NCBI GenBank assembly: GCA_003696125.1
Contig: RFHZ01000388.1
Location: 1 to 6,792 of the forward strand
DNA: 6,792 nucleotides
Reading direction: 5' to 3'
Source: Nitrospinota bacterium
Lineage (GTDB): Bacteria; Tectomicrobia; Entotheonellia; J063
The stretch's first letter is position 1, and every line of letters begins with the position of its first letter. Of the stretch, positions 1 to 5,852 are shown piece after piece. Made by a program: the position numbers and the translations under genes. The notes beneath the pieces were generated by a model that was not told where the DNA came from, searched no databases, and was given only the letters and a program-made list of their open reading frames with translations.

Positions 1-740
1 GTGGAGGACCGCTTCTGAATATCAATGGCGAGCTGATCGGCATCAACACGGCGATCTATAGTGAAGGGCAGGGGATCGGTTTTGCCATCCCCATCGACAA
101 GGCACGGCGTATTGTCGATGAACTGATCCACTATGGTGAGGTCCGGCCGGTATGGCTCGGGCTCTTTGTCCAGGATCTGACCCCACAGTTGGCCGAGGCA
201 CTGCAGTACGCAGGGAGCGAAGGGGTGATCATTACCCGGGTGATTAAGGGGAGCCCGGCCGAGCAAAGCAGGCTACGCCGGGGGGACGTGATCAGTGCGA
301 TCAACGGGAAGAGGATCAAGGACAAGGAGGATTATCTGCTCTTCCTGCGTGGTGTAACCCCGGGAGAAGAACTCCGCTTTACCCTTTCCCGCCGGGGAAA
401 GCGTCTAGACGTTACGGTAAAAACGATCGATTTTCCCCCGCAGCTTGCCGATGAGGTGGCACGTGACCTCCTGGGGGTGGAGGTCGGTTCCCTGACCAGG
501 GAGTGGCAGCGCCGTCTCCAGACACGGGAAGGGGCAGTGGTTACACATGTCATCCCGGGGAGTCTTGCCGACCAGATCGGGATACAGCGTGGGGATGTGA
601 TTCACAAGCTGAACAATGTCGAAATCAAGGATGCAGGCGACTTTTATAAGGCCGTATCCACCTTGCTTTACCGGGATAAGGCCCTCCTCCTGATCCAGCG
701 GGGTCCGTATGGATACCACCTGACCATCCCCCTGGCCTGA
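1..740 (+). CDS. HtrA/Do-family (S1C) serine protease, C-terminal part with two PDZ domains (5' truncated by window)
   Basis: Periplasmic or envelope-facing protein-quality-control protease of the HtrA/DegP/DegQ type, which degrades or holds misfolded proteins. The reading frame is open from the window edge and gives 245 residues from position 3 to the TGA at 738-740. The first residues are GGPLLNINGELIGINTA, the block that directly follows the catalytic serine in the family motif GNSGGPL. Bases 1-2 (GT) therefore fit the end of an AGT serine codon, and the His and Asp of the triad lie outside. The protease domain ends with GIGFAIPID (about residues 24-32). PDZ1 spans about residues 52-150, with a GVIITRVIKGSPA core and RGDVISAING. 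PDZ2 spans about 155-245, with GAVVTHVIPGSLA and RGDVIHKLNN. Two PDZ domains are typical of DegP/DegQ/MucD of Gram-negative bacteria. The exact subgroup cannot be set without the N-terminus. About 110 bases separate it from the next gene, so co-transcription is possible but not shown. Confidence 0.93.
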   Translation, partial: GGPLLNINGELIGINTAIYSEGQGIGFAIPIDKARRIVDELIHYGEVRPVWLGLFVQDLTPQLAEALQYAGSEGVIITRVIKGSPAEQSRLRRGDVISAINGKRIKDKEDYLLFLRGVTPGEELRFTLSRRGKRLDVTVKTIDFPPQLADEVARDLLGVEVGSLTREWQRRLQTREGAVVTHVIPGSLADQIGIQRGDVIHKLNNVEIKDAGDFYKAVSTLLYRDKALLLIQRGPYGYHLTIPLA

Positions 741-832
741 TCTGCCGGTATCCGTGTCAGGCACAGTGCATGCCGGACGTGTAGAGGGACTTCAACTCCT
801 CTGTGTCCAACGTCCTCTGCGAGGTGATCTTC

Positions 833-844
833 AGAAAGGAGTGA
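833..844 (+). promoter_or_regulatory. Strong Shine-Dalgarno that points to a CTG start at 851
   Basis: AGAAAGGAGTGA matches the full anti-SD complement AGAAAGGAGGTGA apart from one missing G. Its AGGAG core (837-841) lies nine bases before CTG 851, in the frame of the metallopeptidase. It overlaps GTG 841, so it cannot serve that codon, and it is far too distant to serve GTG 968. It is the main reason for placing the start at 851. Confidence 0.6.
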
Positions 845-850
845 ACAGGG

Positions 851-1468
851 CTGCAACAGAGACACACAGGTAGGATCGTCCTGCAGGGAGAGTCGATCTC
901 CTACACGGTACGGCGAAGCCAGCGAGCCAGATACCTGCGTATCGAGATCACTCCTACGCAAGGACTGGTGGTGACCTTACCCCGAGGCTGGTCCCTACAG
1001 AAAGTTCCGGAGGTGCTGCAACAGCGGGCCGGCTGGATCCGCAAGCACCTCTCCCTCCTGCAGGCAACTCCGGGAGAGTTTCCCGCTCATTTATCCCGGC
1101 CAGAGACGGCCTATCGCGAAGAAGCCCGGCGTTACTTCACGCAAAGAACCCGCTACTGGGCAGAGCGGATGGGGGTGACCTTTGGGCGGATTACCATTCG
1201 GGAACAGAAAACCCGCTGGGGGAGTTGCTCCCGGCAGGGGAACCTCAATTTTAACTGGCGGTTGATCTTGGCCCCGCCACCGGTCATCGACTACGTCATC
1301 GTGCATGAGCTGGCGCATCGCCTGCACCTGAACCACTCTCCCGCCTTCTGGGCCACGGTGGGGCGTCATCTCCCCGACTTTGCCCGACACCGCCGCTGGC
1401 TCAAAGAGAACGGTCACCGGCTATGGCAGTATACGGGTGAAGAAAAGGGAGACGTGCCAGGAGGATAA
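851..1468 (+). CDS. YgjP/DUF45-type (WLM/SprT-like) zinc metallopeptidase, probable CTG start
   Basis: Predicted cytoplasmic zinc-dependent peptidase of the YgjP/DUF45 family; its substrates are largely unknown. With a start at 851 it has 205 residues. The family N-terminal segment is visible as IVLQGESISYTVRRSQRARY followed by LRIEITP (from about residue 9). A KTRWGSCS signature lies at about 120-127, then HELAH at about 152-156, with a third ligand His in the HLNHS segment at about 162 before PAFW. This gives the HELxH-x5-H zinc site. No in-frame ATG, GTG or TTG exists between the upstream in-frame stop (842-844) and GTG 968. Starting at 968 would remove about 39 residues, including the conserved RRSxRARYLR strand. 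CTG 851 has a near-perfect ribosome binding site nine bases upstream. Alternatives are another rare codon such as ATC 875, or a frameshift joining the short GTG 841 frame. The family assignment is firm; the start is not. Confidence 0.85.
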   Translation: MQQRHTGRIVLQGESISYTVRRSQRARYLRIEITPTQGLVVTLPRGWSLQKVPEVLQQRAGWIRKHLSLLQATPGEFPAHLSRPETAYREEARRYFTQRTRYWAERMGVTFGRITIREQKTRWGSCSRQGNLNFNWRLILAPPPVIDYVIVHELAHRLHLNHSPAFWATVGRHLPDFARHRRWLKENGHRLWQYTGEEKGDVPGG

Positions 1469-1480
1469 TAGCAAAATCCC

Positions 1481-1518
1481 TTGCTTTCTTGTTTTTGTTC
1501 GCTAAAATAGTATAGAAT
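1481..1518 (+). promoter_or_regulatory. Probable sigma70-type promoter(s) for the ClC operon
   Basis: This AT-rich island stands out against GC-rich surroundings just after the metallopeptidase stop. TTGCTT (1481-1486) and TAAAAT (1503-1508) form a -35/-10 pair with a 16-base spacer. A second overlapping pair is TTGTTT (1489-1494) and TAGAAT (1513-1518) with an 18-base spacer. Either would start transcription near 1515-1526, giving a leader of about 180-190 bases before the ClC ATG at 1707. The match is by eye; no start site is known. Confidence 0.55.
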
Positions 1519-1523
1519 AGCAC

Positions 1524-1553
1524 AAGGGGAGAGAGCGGCTCTTCTTTCCCCTT
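1524..1553 (+). repeat. Leader hairpin 1 (inverted repeat)
   Basis: AAGGGGA (1524-1530) pairs with TCCCCTT (1547-1553), seven perfect pairs. Inside, AGAG (1532-1535) pairs with CTCT (1539-1542) around a CGG loop, leaving a small bulge at 1544-1546. It falls at or just after the predicted transcription start, so it may shape or protect the 5' end of the ClC mRNA. No T-run follows, so it is not an intrinsic terminator. Confidence 0.5.
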
Positions 1554-1561
1554 CTCCATAC

Positions 1562-1599
1562 GGTACCGGCTCTGCAGGGACTGCAGAGCCTGCTGTACC
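1562..1599 (+). repeat. Leader hairpin 2, perfect 10-bp stem
   Basis: GGCTCTGCAG (1568-1577) and CTGCAGAGCC (1581-1590) are perfect complements separated by a GGA loop. Beyond a small asymmetric internal loop, GGTAC (1562-1566) pairs with GTACC (1595-1599), extending the structure to 15 pairs. It lies between the promoter and the ClC start. The sequence after it is not T-rich, so it is unlikely to be a simple terminator. It could be part of an attenuator, a protein-binding operator (the arms contain the palindrome CTGCAG) or an mRNA stabiliser. Confidence 0.6.
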
Positions 1600-1610
1600 A
1601 GGTTCATTTA

Positions 1611-1625
1611 GAATCGGTAAGATTC
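1611..1625 (+). repeat. Leader hairpin 3 (short inverted repeat)
   Basis: GAATC (1611-1615) and GATTC (1621-1625) flank the five-base loop GGTAA. The stem is short and weak alone. It is listed because it is the third inverted repeat in a row within the same leader. Confidence 0.3.
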
Positions 1626-1690
1626 GACCTTTGATGATTCTGCAGGTCTAAACCTTCCTTGGAATTTACCAGAGTAAAATCTATACTTGA

Positions 1691-1698
1691 AGAAGGGA
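1691..1698 (+). promoter_or_regulatory. Shine-Dalgarno supporting ATG 1707 as the first ClC start
   Basis: AGAAGGGA lies eight to nine bases before ATG 1707. The upstream in-frame TTG at 1659 has no comparable site, and using it would add 16 residues with no counterpart in the second ClC. From 1707 the two proteins align from the first residues (LDR at 23-25 and 22-24). Confidence 0.6.
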
Positions 1699-1706
1699 CA
1701 GGGGGA

Positions 1707-3743
1707 ATGTCTAGAGAGGGTTCTGCACAGAGAAAACGCTGGTACTCGCTCGCCGATAGACTGGCACAGATCCTTGATCGCTGGCAGCCTGCGTACAACT
1801 TGATCCTCCTCTTGAGTGCGGTCCTGGTCGGGGTAGGAACCGGATTGGGAGCGGTCTTTTTCATCCGCATGATCGCCCTGTTTAATGAACTCTCCTTTGG
1901 GCCGATACAGGGGGAATTTGCCTTTCTGGGCAGGTTCTCCATTGTCCTGGTCCCCGTACTGGGAGGACTGCTGGCCGGTCCCCTCATCACCTACCTGGCC
2001 AGTGAGGCTAAAGGGCATGGGGTGCCCGAAGTGATGATGGCGATTGCCCTGCAGGGGGGACGCATCCGCCCCCGCGTGGTGGTGGTGAAGGCTCTCGCTT
2101 CCTCCTTCTGTATCGGGTCTGGTGGGTCGGCCGGACGGGAAGGACCGATCGTCCAGATCGGAGCCTCCTTCGGTTCTACCATCGGTCAGCTCTTCAAGAT
2201 GTCGGAACAGCGGATCAAAAACCTGGTCGCCTGCGGGGCAGCGGCCGGAATCGCGGCGACCTTCAATGCCCCGATCGCCGGGGTGATCTTCTCCCTGGAG
2301 GTGATCCTGGGTGAATTTAGCATCGGCAATTTCAGTACGGTGGTGATCTCGGCGGTAACCGCCAGCGTGATCAGCCGGGTCTTCCTCGGTGATACCCCGG
2401 CCTTCATTATTCCCGAATACTCCCTCCACGATCCCCGTGAACTGATCTTCTACGTGCTCCTCGGTCTCCTCTCCGCCTTTGCCGCCCTCCTCTTTGTCAA
2501 CCTGCTCTATAAACTGGAAGACCTGTTCGATGAGTGGAAGTTCCCCGATGCCCTCAAGCCGGCGGTAGGGGGGATCTTTGTCGGGCTGATCGGTATCTAT
2601 TACTCCCATGTTTTTGGCTCCGGATTTGAGACCATCGAGCGGGCCCTGACCAGTGATCTTCCCCTGTATCTCCTGCTCATCCTCATGTTCATGAAGATCC
2701 TCGCCACCTCCTTTACCCTCGGTTCAGGAAACTCGGGAGGTGTCTTTGCCCCGGCCCTGTTTACCGGGGCCATGCTGGGAGGGGCGTTTGGCACGGTGAT
2801 GCATACCTTTTTCCCTGACATCACCGCCTCTTCCGGTGCGTACGCGGTGGTCGGGATGTCTGCCGTCTTCTCTGCAGCAGCCAGGGCCCCAATCACCGGT
2901 ATTCTCATTCTCTTCGAGATGACCAACGACTATCGCATCATTCTCCCCTTGATGATCTCCACCGTTATCAGTACCATGGTGGCAGAGTGTTTTCAGAAGG
3001 ATTCGATCTATACCCTCAAGCTCACTCGACGAGGGGTTCGCCTGGTGCGTGGCCGCATGGTCGATATCATGGAGGGGATCCTGGTAGGGGAAGCGATGAG
3101 TGTCGATGTGGAGACGGTGCCCATGGACATGCCGGTACGAGACGTGGCCCAGAAGCTTACCCGCAGTCATCACCACGGCTTTATCGTGCTGGATGAAAAG
3201 GGGGAACTCTATGGGATCGTATCACTGCAGGATGTAGAAAAAGCCCTGAGCAATGGGCGAGTAGAGAACCTGCGGGCCAAGGATATCGCCACCACCTCGC
3301 TTCTGACCGTGTACCCGCACGATACCCTTCTTACCGCACTGGAGCGACTCGATACCCGGGATGTAGGACGCCTGCCGGTGGTAGACCCGCAAAACCCGAA
3401 GAAGATCGTCGGCCTGATCCGGCGATACGATATCATCCGCGCTTATCACCGGGCCATCTTGCGGCGGGAGACGATCCAGCAGCGACTCCTGCAGCGACAG
3501 GCAGAGGAGAAACCGGAAGTCGATTTTATGGAGTTCGATCTCAACGGGGACTCGCCGGCCGTAGGGAAGCGGGTTGATCAACTCCCGTTGCCCCAGGATG
3601 CGGTCCTGGTGGCGATCCGGCGAGATGGACAGACCCTGATCCCTCATGGCAACACCTCGTTGAAGACCGGGGATCACATCACCGTCTTTGCCACCAAGGC
3701 TTGTGTAGAGGAACTGGAGCACTGCTTTGTGAATGGCCGATGA
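1707..3743 (+). CDS. ClC-family anion transporter/channel with CBS pair and TrkA-C domain (copy 1)
   Basis: Inner-membrane anion (chloride-type) transport protein of the ClC family, 678 residues from ATG 1707. The ClC membrane domain covers about residues 30-440. Pore motifs: GHGVPEV at 103-109 (classical GSGIP, with His104 in place of the ion-coordinating Ser); GREGP at 143-147 with gating Glu145; FSLEVILGEF at 195-204, where Val199 replaces the internal proton Glu of E. coli ClC (Glu203); GVFAP at 345-349 with Phe347; and SIY at 433-435, whose Tyr435 matches the E. coli pore Tyr445. The conserved block NAPIAG is at 187-192. Two CBS domains follow (about 463-515 and 525-580), which in this family often bind adenine nucleotides and regulate gating. 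An RCK-C/TrkA-C domain (about 605-668) ends the protein. The gating Glu is compatible with exchange or gating, while the Val resembles channel-type ClCs, so mechanism and selectivity are open. It is probably the first gene of the operon, behind a structured leader. Confidence 0.93.
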   Translation: MSREGSAQRKRWYSLADRLAQILDRWQPAYNLILLLSAVLVGVGTGLGAVFFIRMIALFNELSFGPIQGEFAFLGRFSIVLVPVLGGLLAGPLITYLASEAKGHGVPEVMMAIALQGGRIRPRVVVVKALASSFCIGSGGSAGREGPIVQIGASFGSTIGQLFKMSEQRIKNLVACGAAAGIAATFNAPIAGVIFSLEVILGEFSIGNFSTVVISAVTASVISRVFLGDTPAFIIPEYSLHDPRELIFYVLLGLLSAFAALLFVNLLYKLEDLFDEWKFPDALKPAVGGIFVGLIGIYYSHVFGSGFETIERALTSDLPLYLLLILMFMKILATSFTLGSGNSGGVFAPALFTGAMLGGAFGTVMHTFFPDITASSGAYAVVGMSAVFSAAARAPITGILILFEMTNDYRIILPLMISTVISTMVAECFQKDSIYTLKLTRRGVRLVRGRMVDIMEGILVGEAMSVDVETVPMDMPVRDVAQKLTRSHHHGFIVLDEKGELYGIVSLQDVEKALSNGRVENLRAKDIATTSLLTVYPHDTLLTALERLDTRDVGRLPVVDPQNPKKIVGLIRRYDIIRAYHRAILRRETIQQRLLQRQAEEKPEVDFMEFDLNGDSPAVGKRVDQLPLPQDAVLVAIRRDGQTLIPHGNTSLKTGDHITVFATKACVEELEHCFVNGR

Positions 3744-3773
3744 AGGACGTTTTTGGCCTCTTTCTTTGTCTTT

Positions 3774-3805
3774 AGCGCAGGGGTAACAGGCCTTGCCCCT
3801 GTGCT
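3774..3805 (+). repeat. Strong intercistronic hairpin between the two ClC genes
   Basis: AGCGCAGGGGTAA (3774-3786) pairs with TTGCCCCTGTGCT (3793-3805), 13 consecutive pairs including two G-U, around the loop CAGGCC. It ends two bases before the Shine-Dalgarno of the second ClC. No T-run follows on either strand, so a canonical intrinsic terminator is unlikely. More probable roles are an mRNA processing or stabilising element, or control of translation of copy 2. The pyrimidine-rich stretch before it contains CCTCT (3757-3761), which could pair with AGAGG of the Shine-Dalgarno (3807-3811). Confidence 0.65.
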
Positions 3806-3806
3806 C

Positions 3807-3813
3807 AGAGGAG
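3807..3813 (+). promoter_or_regulatory. Shine-Dalgarno of the second ClC gene
   Basis: AGAGGAG lies seven bases before ATG 3821 and directly after the intercistronic hairpin. It is a strong site and fixes the start of copy 2. Confidence 0.75.
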
Positions 3814-3820
3814 TCTCGTT

Positions 3821-5851
3821 ATGGGCCTGGTTCGCCGGTCGGGGAGCAACCGGCACCGGCTGATGGGAGGACTGGTCCACGTCCTGGATCGCCTGCAGCC
3901 GTCACAGACCACCATTTTGATCAGCACCGCCCTGGCCACAGGTATCGGGGCTGGCATCGGAGCGATCGTCTTCCGCTGGCTCATCGAGGCCATCACCCGG
4001 CTGGCTTTCACCGGTGGGAATCGAGTCCTGGCCTTTCTGGGTGCGTATCATGTCATCGTTATCCCGGCCCTGGGTGGGCTCCTGGTGGGACCACTCATCT
4101 ATTTCTTTGCCCGGGAAGCCAGAGGACACGGGGTGCCGGAGGTCATGGAGGCCATTGCCCTCCGTGGAGGACGCATCCGTCCCATTGTCGCCGTGATCAA
4201 GGCTCTGGCCTCCTCCATCTGTATCGGTACAGGGGGGTCGGTGGGGCGAGAAGGCCCCATCGCGCAGATCGGCTCTGCCCTGGGATCGACCCTCGGGCAG
4301 TGGCTCAGGCTCTCCGATCAGCGGGTGCGGAACCTGGTGGCCTGCGGGGCAGCCGGAGGCATTGCGGCCACCTTTAACGCACCGATTGCCGGGACCATCT
4401 TTGCCCTGGAGGTGATCCTGGGGGAGTTCAGCGGTACCTATTTCAGCACGGTGGTCATCTCCTCGGTGACCGCCAGTGTCATCGGACGCGCCGTCTTCGG
4501 GGATGTACCCGCCTTTGCCGTGCCCCCTTATTCCCTGGTGAGCCTCTGGGAGTTCCCGCTCTATGTCGTGTTAGGTGTGCTGGCCGCGGTGGTGGGCCTG
4601 TTCTTTGTCCTGGTCCTCTATAGATTCGAGGATATCTTCAATGCCTGGCAGATTCCGGAATATCTGAAGCCAGCGGTGGGCGGGGTACTCATCGGTGTTC
4701 TTGGCTTCTTCTTCCCCCACATCTTTGGTGTGGGGTACGGCGCCATTGAGCAGGCCCTGCACAACGGGCTCCCCCTCTCCTTCATGGCCCTGCTTTTGCT
4801 GGTAAAGCTGCTTGCCACCTCCCTGACCCTGGGATCGGGCGGATCGGGTGGGATCTTTGCCCCTTCCCTGTTTTTGGGAGCCATGCTGGGGGGAAGCTTT
4901 GGTACGGTTGTGCACACCCTGTTCCCCACCTTCACCGCCCTTCCTGGTGCCTATGCGCTGGTAGGGATGGCGGCCGTGTTTGCCGCAGCGGCTCATGCGC
5001 CCATCACCTCTGTCCTCATCCTGTTCGAGATGACCGGGGATTACCGCATCATCCTTCCCCTGATGCTGGCTACGGTCATGAGCACCTTCCTGGCCGAGCG
5101 GGCGTACGCGGAATCGATCTATACCTTGAAGCTGAGCCGGCGGGGTATCCGGCTGTTGCGCGGCCGGGTCGTCGATATCATGGAGGGGATCCTGGTAGGG
5201 GAGGCGATGAGTGTCGATGTGGAGACCGTCCCCATGGACATGCCGGTACAGGAGGTGGCTCACAAACTCACCCGGAGCCATCACCACGGCTTCATGGTCC
5301 TGGATGAGAACAAGGAGCTCTACGGGATCGTGTCGCTACAGGATGTAGAGAAGGCGATGAGCCAGGGGAATACGGAAAACCTGTGTGCCAGAGACATCGC
5401 CACCACTTCGCTTTTGACCGTGTACCCGGATGATACCCTTCTCACCGCGCTGGAACGACTCGATACCCGGGATGTGGGCCGCCTGCCGGTGGTGGATCCG
5501 CAGAACCCGAAGAAGATCGTCGGCCTGATCCGGCGTTACGATATCATCCGCGCCTATCATCGCGCCATCTTACGGCGGGAAGCGATCCAGCAGCGGCTCG
5601 TGCACCGGCAACTGGAGGAGAGACCGGAAGTCGATTTTGTGGAGCTGGTGCTGGACCGGTCATCACCGGCCGTGGGAAGGCGGATCGATGAGATCCCTTT
5701 ACCCTATGATGCATTGATCGTGGCCATTCGCCGTAACGGACACACCATGATCCCGCATGGCAATACGGTACTGAAACCCGGGGATCATATTACCGTTTTT
5801 GCCGAGAAGCATTGTGTACCGGAAGTGCAACGCTGTTTCGTGAGCTTTTGA
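3821..5851 (+). CDS. ClC-family anion transporter/channel with CBS pair and TrkA-C domain (copy 2)
   Basis: Second inner-membrane ClC protein, 676 residues, a tandem paralogue of the preceding gene with the same architecture: membrane domain (about 30-440), CBS pair (about 462-515 and 524-579) and TrkA-C/RCK-C domain (about 604-667). Pore motifs match copy 1: GHGVPEV at 102-108 (His103), GREGP at 142-146 (gating Glu144), LEV at 196-198 with Val198 at the internal proton-Glu position, GIFAP at 344-348 (Phe346) and SIY at 432-434 (Tyr434). A hand alignment over residues 100-439 gives about 65% identity to copy 1. The CBS region (about 451-605) gives about 88% and the C-terminal domain about 62%. 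Divergence in the transmembrane helices may mean different conductance or expression, or the proteins may form heterodimers, since ClCs work as dimers; both ideas are inference. Its stop is separated by one base from the start of the HAD gene. Confidence 0.93.
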   Translation: MGLVRRSGSNRHRLMGGLVHVLDRLQPSQTTILISTALATGIGAGIGAIVFRWLIEAITRLAFTGGNRVLAFLGAYHVIVIPALGGLLVGPLIYFFAREARGHGVPEVMEAIALRGGRIRPIVAVIKALASSICIGTGGSVGREGPIAQIGSALGSTLGQWLRLSDQRVRNLVACGAAGGIAATFNAPIAGTIFALEVILGEFSGTYFSTVVISSVTASVIGRAVFGDVPAFAVPPYSLVSLWEFPLYVVLGVLAAVVGLFFVLVLYRFEDIFNAWQIPEYLKPAVGGVLIGVLGFFFPHIFGVGYGAIEQALHNGLPLSFMALLLLVKLLATSLTLGSGGSGGIFAPSLFLGAMLGGSFGTVVHTLFPTFTALPGAYALVGMAAVFAAAAHAPITSVLILFEMTGDYRIILPLMLATVMSTFLAERAYAESIYTLKLSRRGIRLLRGRVVDIMEGILVGEAMSVDVETVPMDMPVQEVAHKLTRSHHHGFMVLDENKELYGIVSLQDVEKAMSQGNTENLCARDIATTSLLTVYPDDTLLTALERLDTRDVGRLPVVDPQNPKKIVGLIRRYDIIRAYHRAILRREAIQQRLVHRQLEERPEVDFVELVLDRSSPAVGRRIDEIPLPYDALIVAIRRNGHTMIPHGNTVLKPGDHITVFAEKHCVPEVQRCFVSF

Positions 5852-5852
5852 G

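Noticed and set aside
755-800. Short inverted repeats in the gap after the protease gene (GGCA...TGCC near 770)
   Set aside because: Four-base arms with no T-run are expected by chance.
1458-1510. Small gene after the AGGAGG at the end of the metallopeptidase
   Set aside because: The only candidate start at useful spacing (TTG 1481) gives nine codons before TAG, and the region reads better as a promoter.
1481-1520. LexA/SOS box near GTTCG
   Set aside because: Only a single GTTC half-site is visible and no GAAC partner lies at the required spacing.
1515-1706. Fluoride (crcB) riboswitch before a ClC gene
   Set aside because: ClC genes are known partners of this riboswitch, but I could not find the GAUGG and CUGAUGxCUCCU-type conserved blocks in the right order. 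The protein has GREGP rather than features of fluoride-specific ClCs. TGATGATTCTG near 1632-1642 is only a partial likeness.
1659-1706. TTG 1659 as start of the first ClC gene
   Set aside because: It has a weak ribosome binding site and adds 16 residues absent from the paralogue. ATG 1707 has a good Shine-Dalgarno and gives matching lengths (678 and 676).
1608-2609. Long minus-strand open frame (333 codons) opposite the first ClC gene
   Set aside because: Its translation is highly charged and Gly/Asp/Glu-rich with no domain, and it lies antisense to an unmistakable ClC membrane domain. It is a by-product of GC-rich codon use; similar antisense frames occur opposite the second ClC.
3774-3805. 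Rho-independent terminator between the ClC genes
   Set aside because: The stem is strong, but neither strand has a T-run after it, and the next gene's ribosome binding site follows at once.
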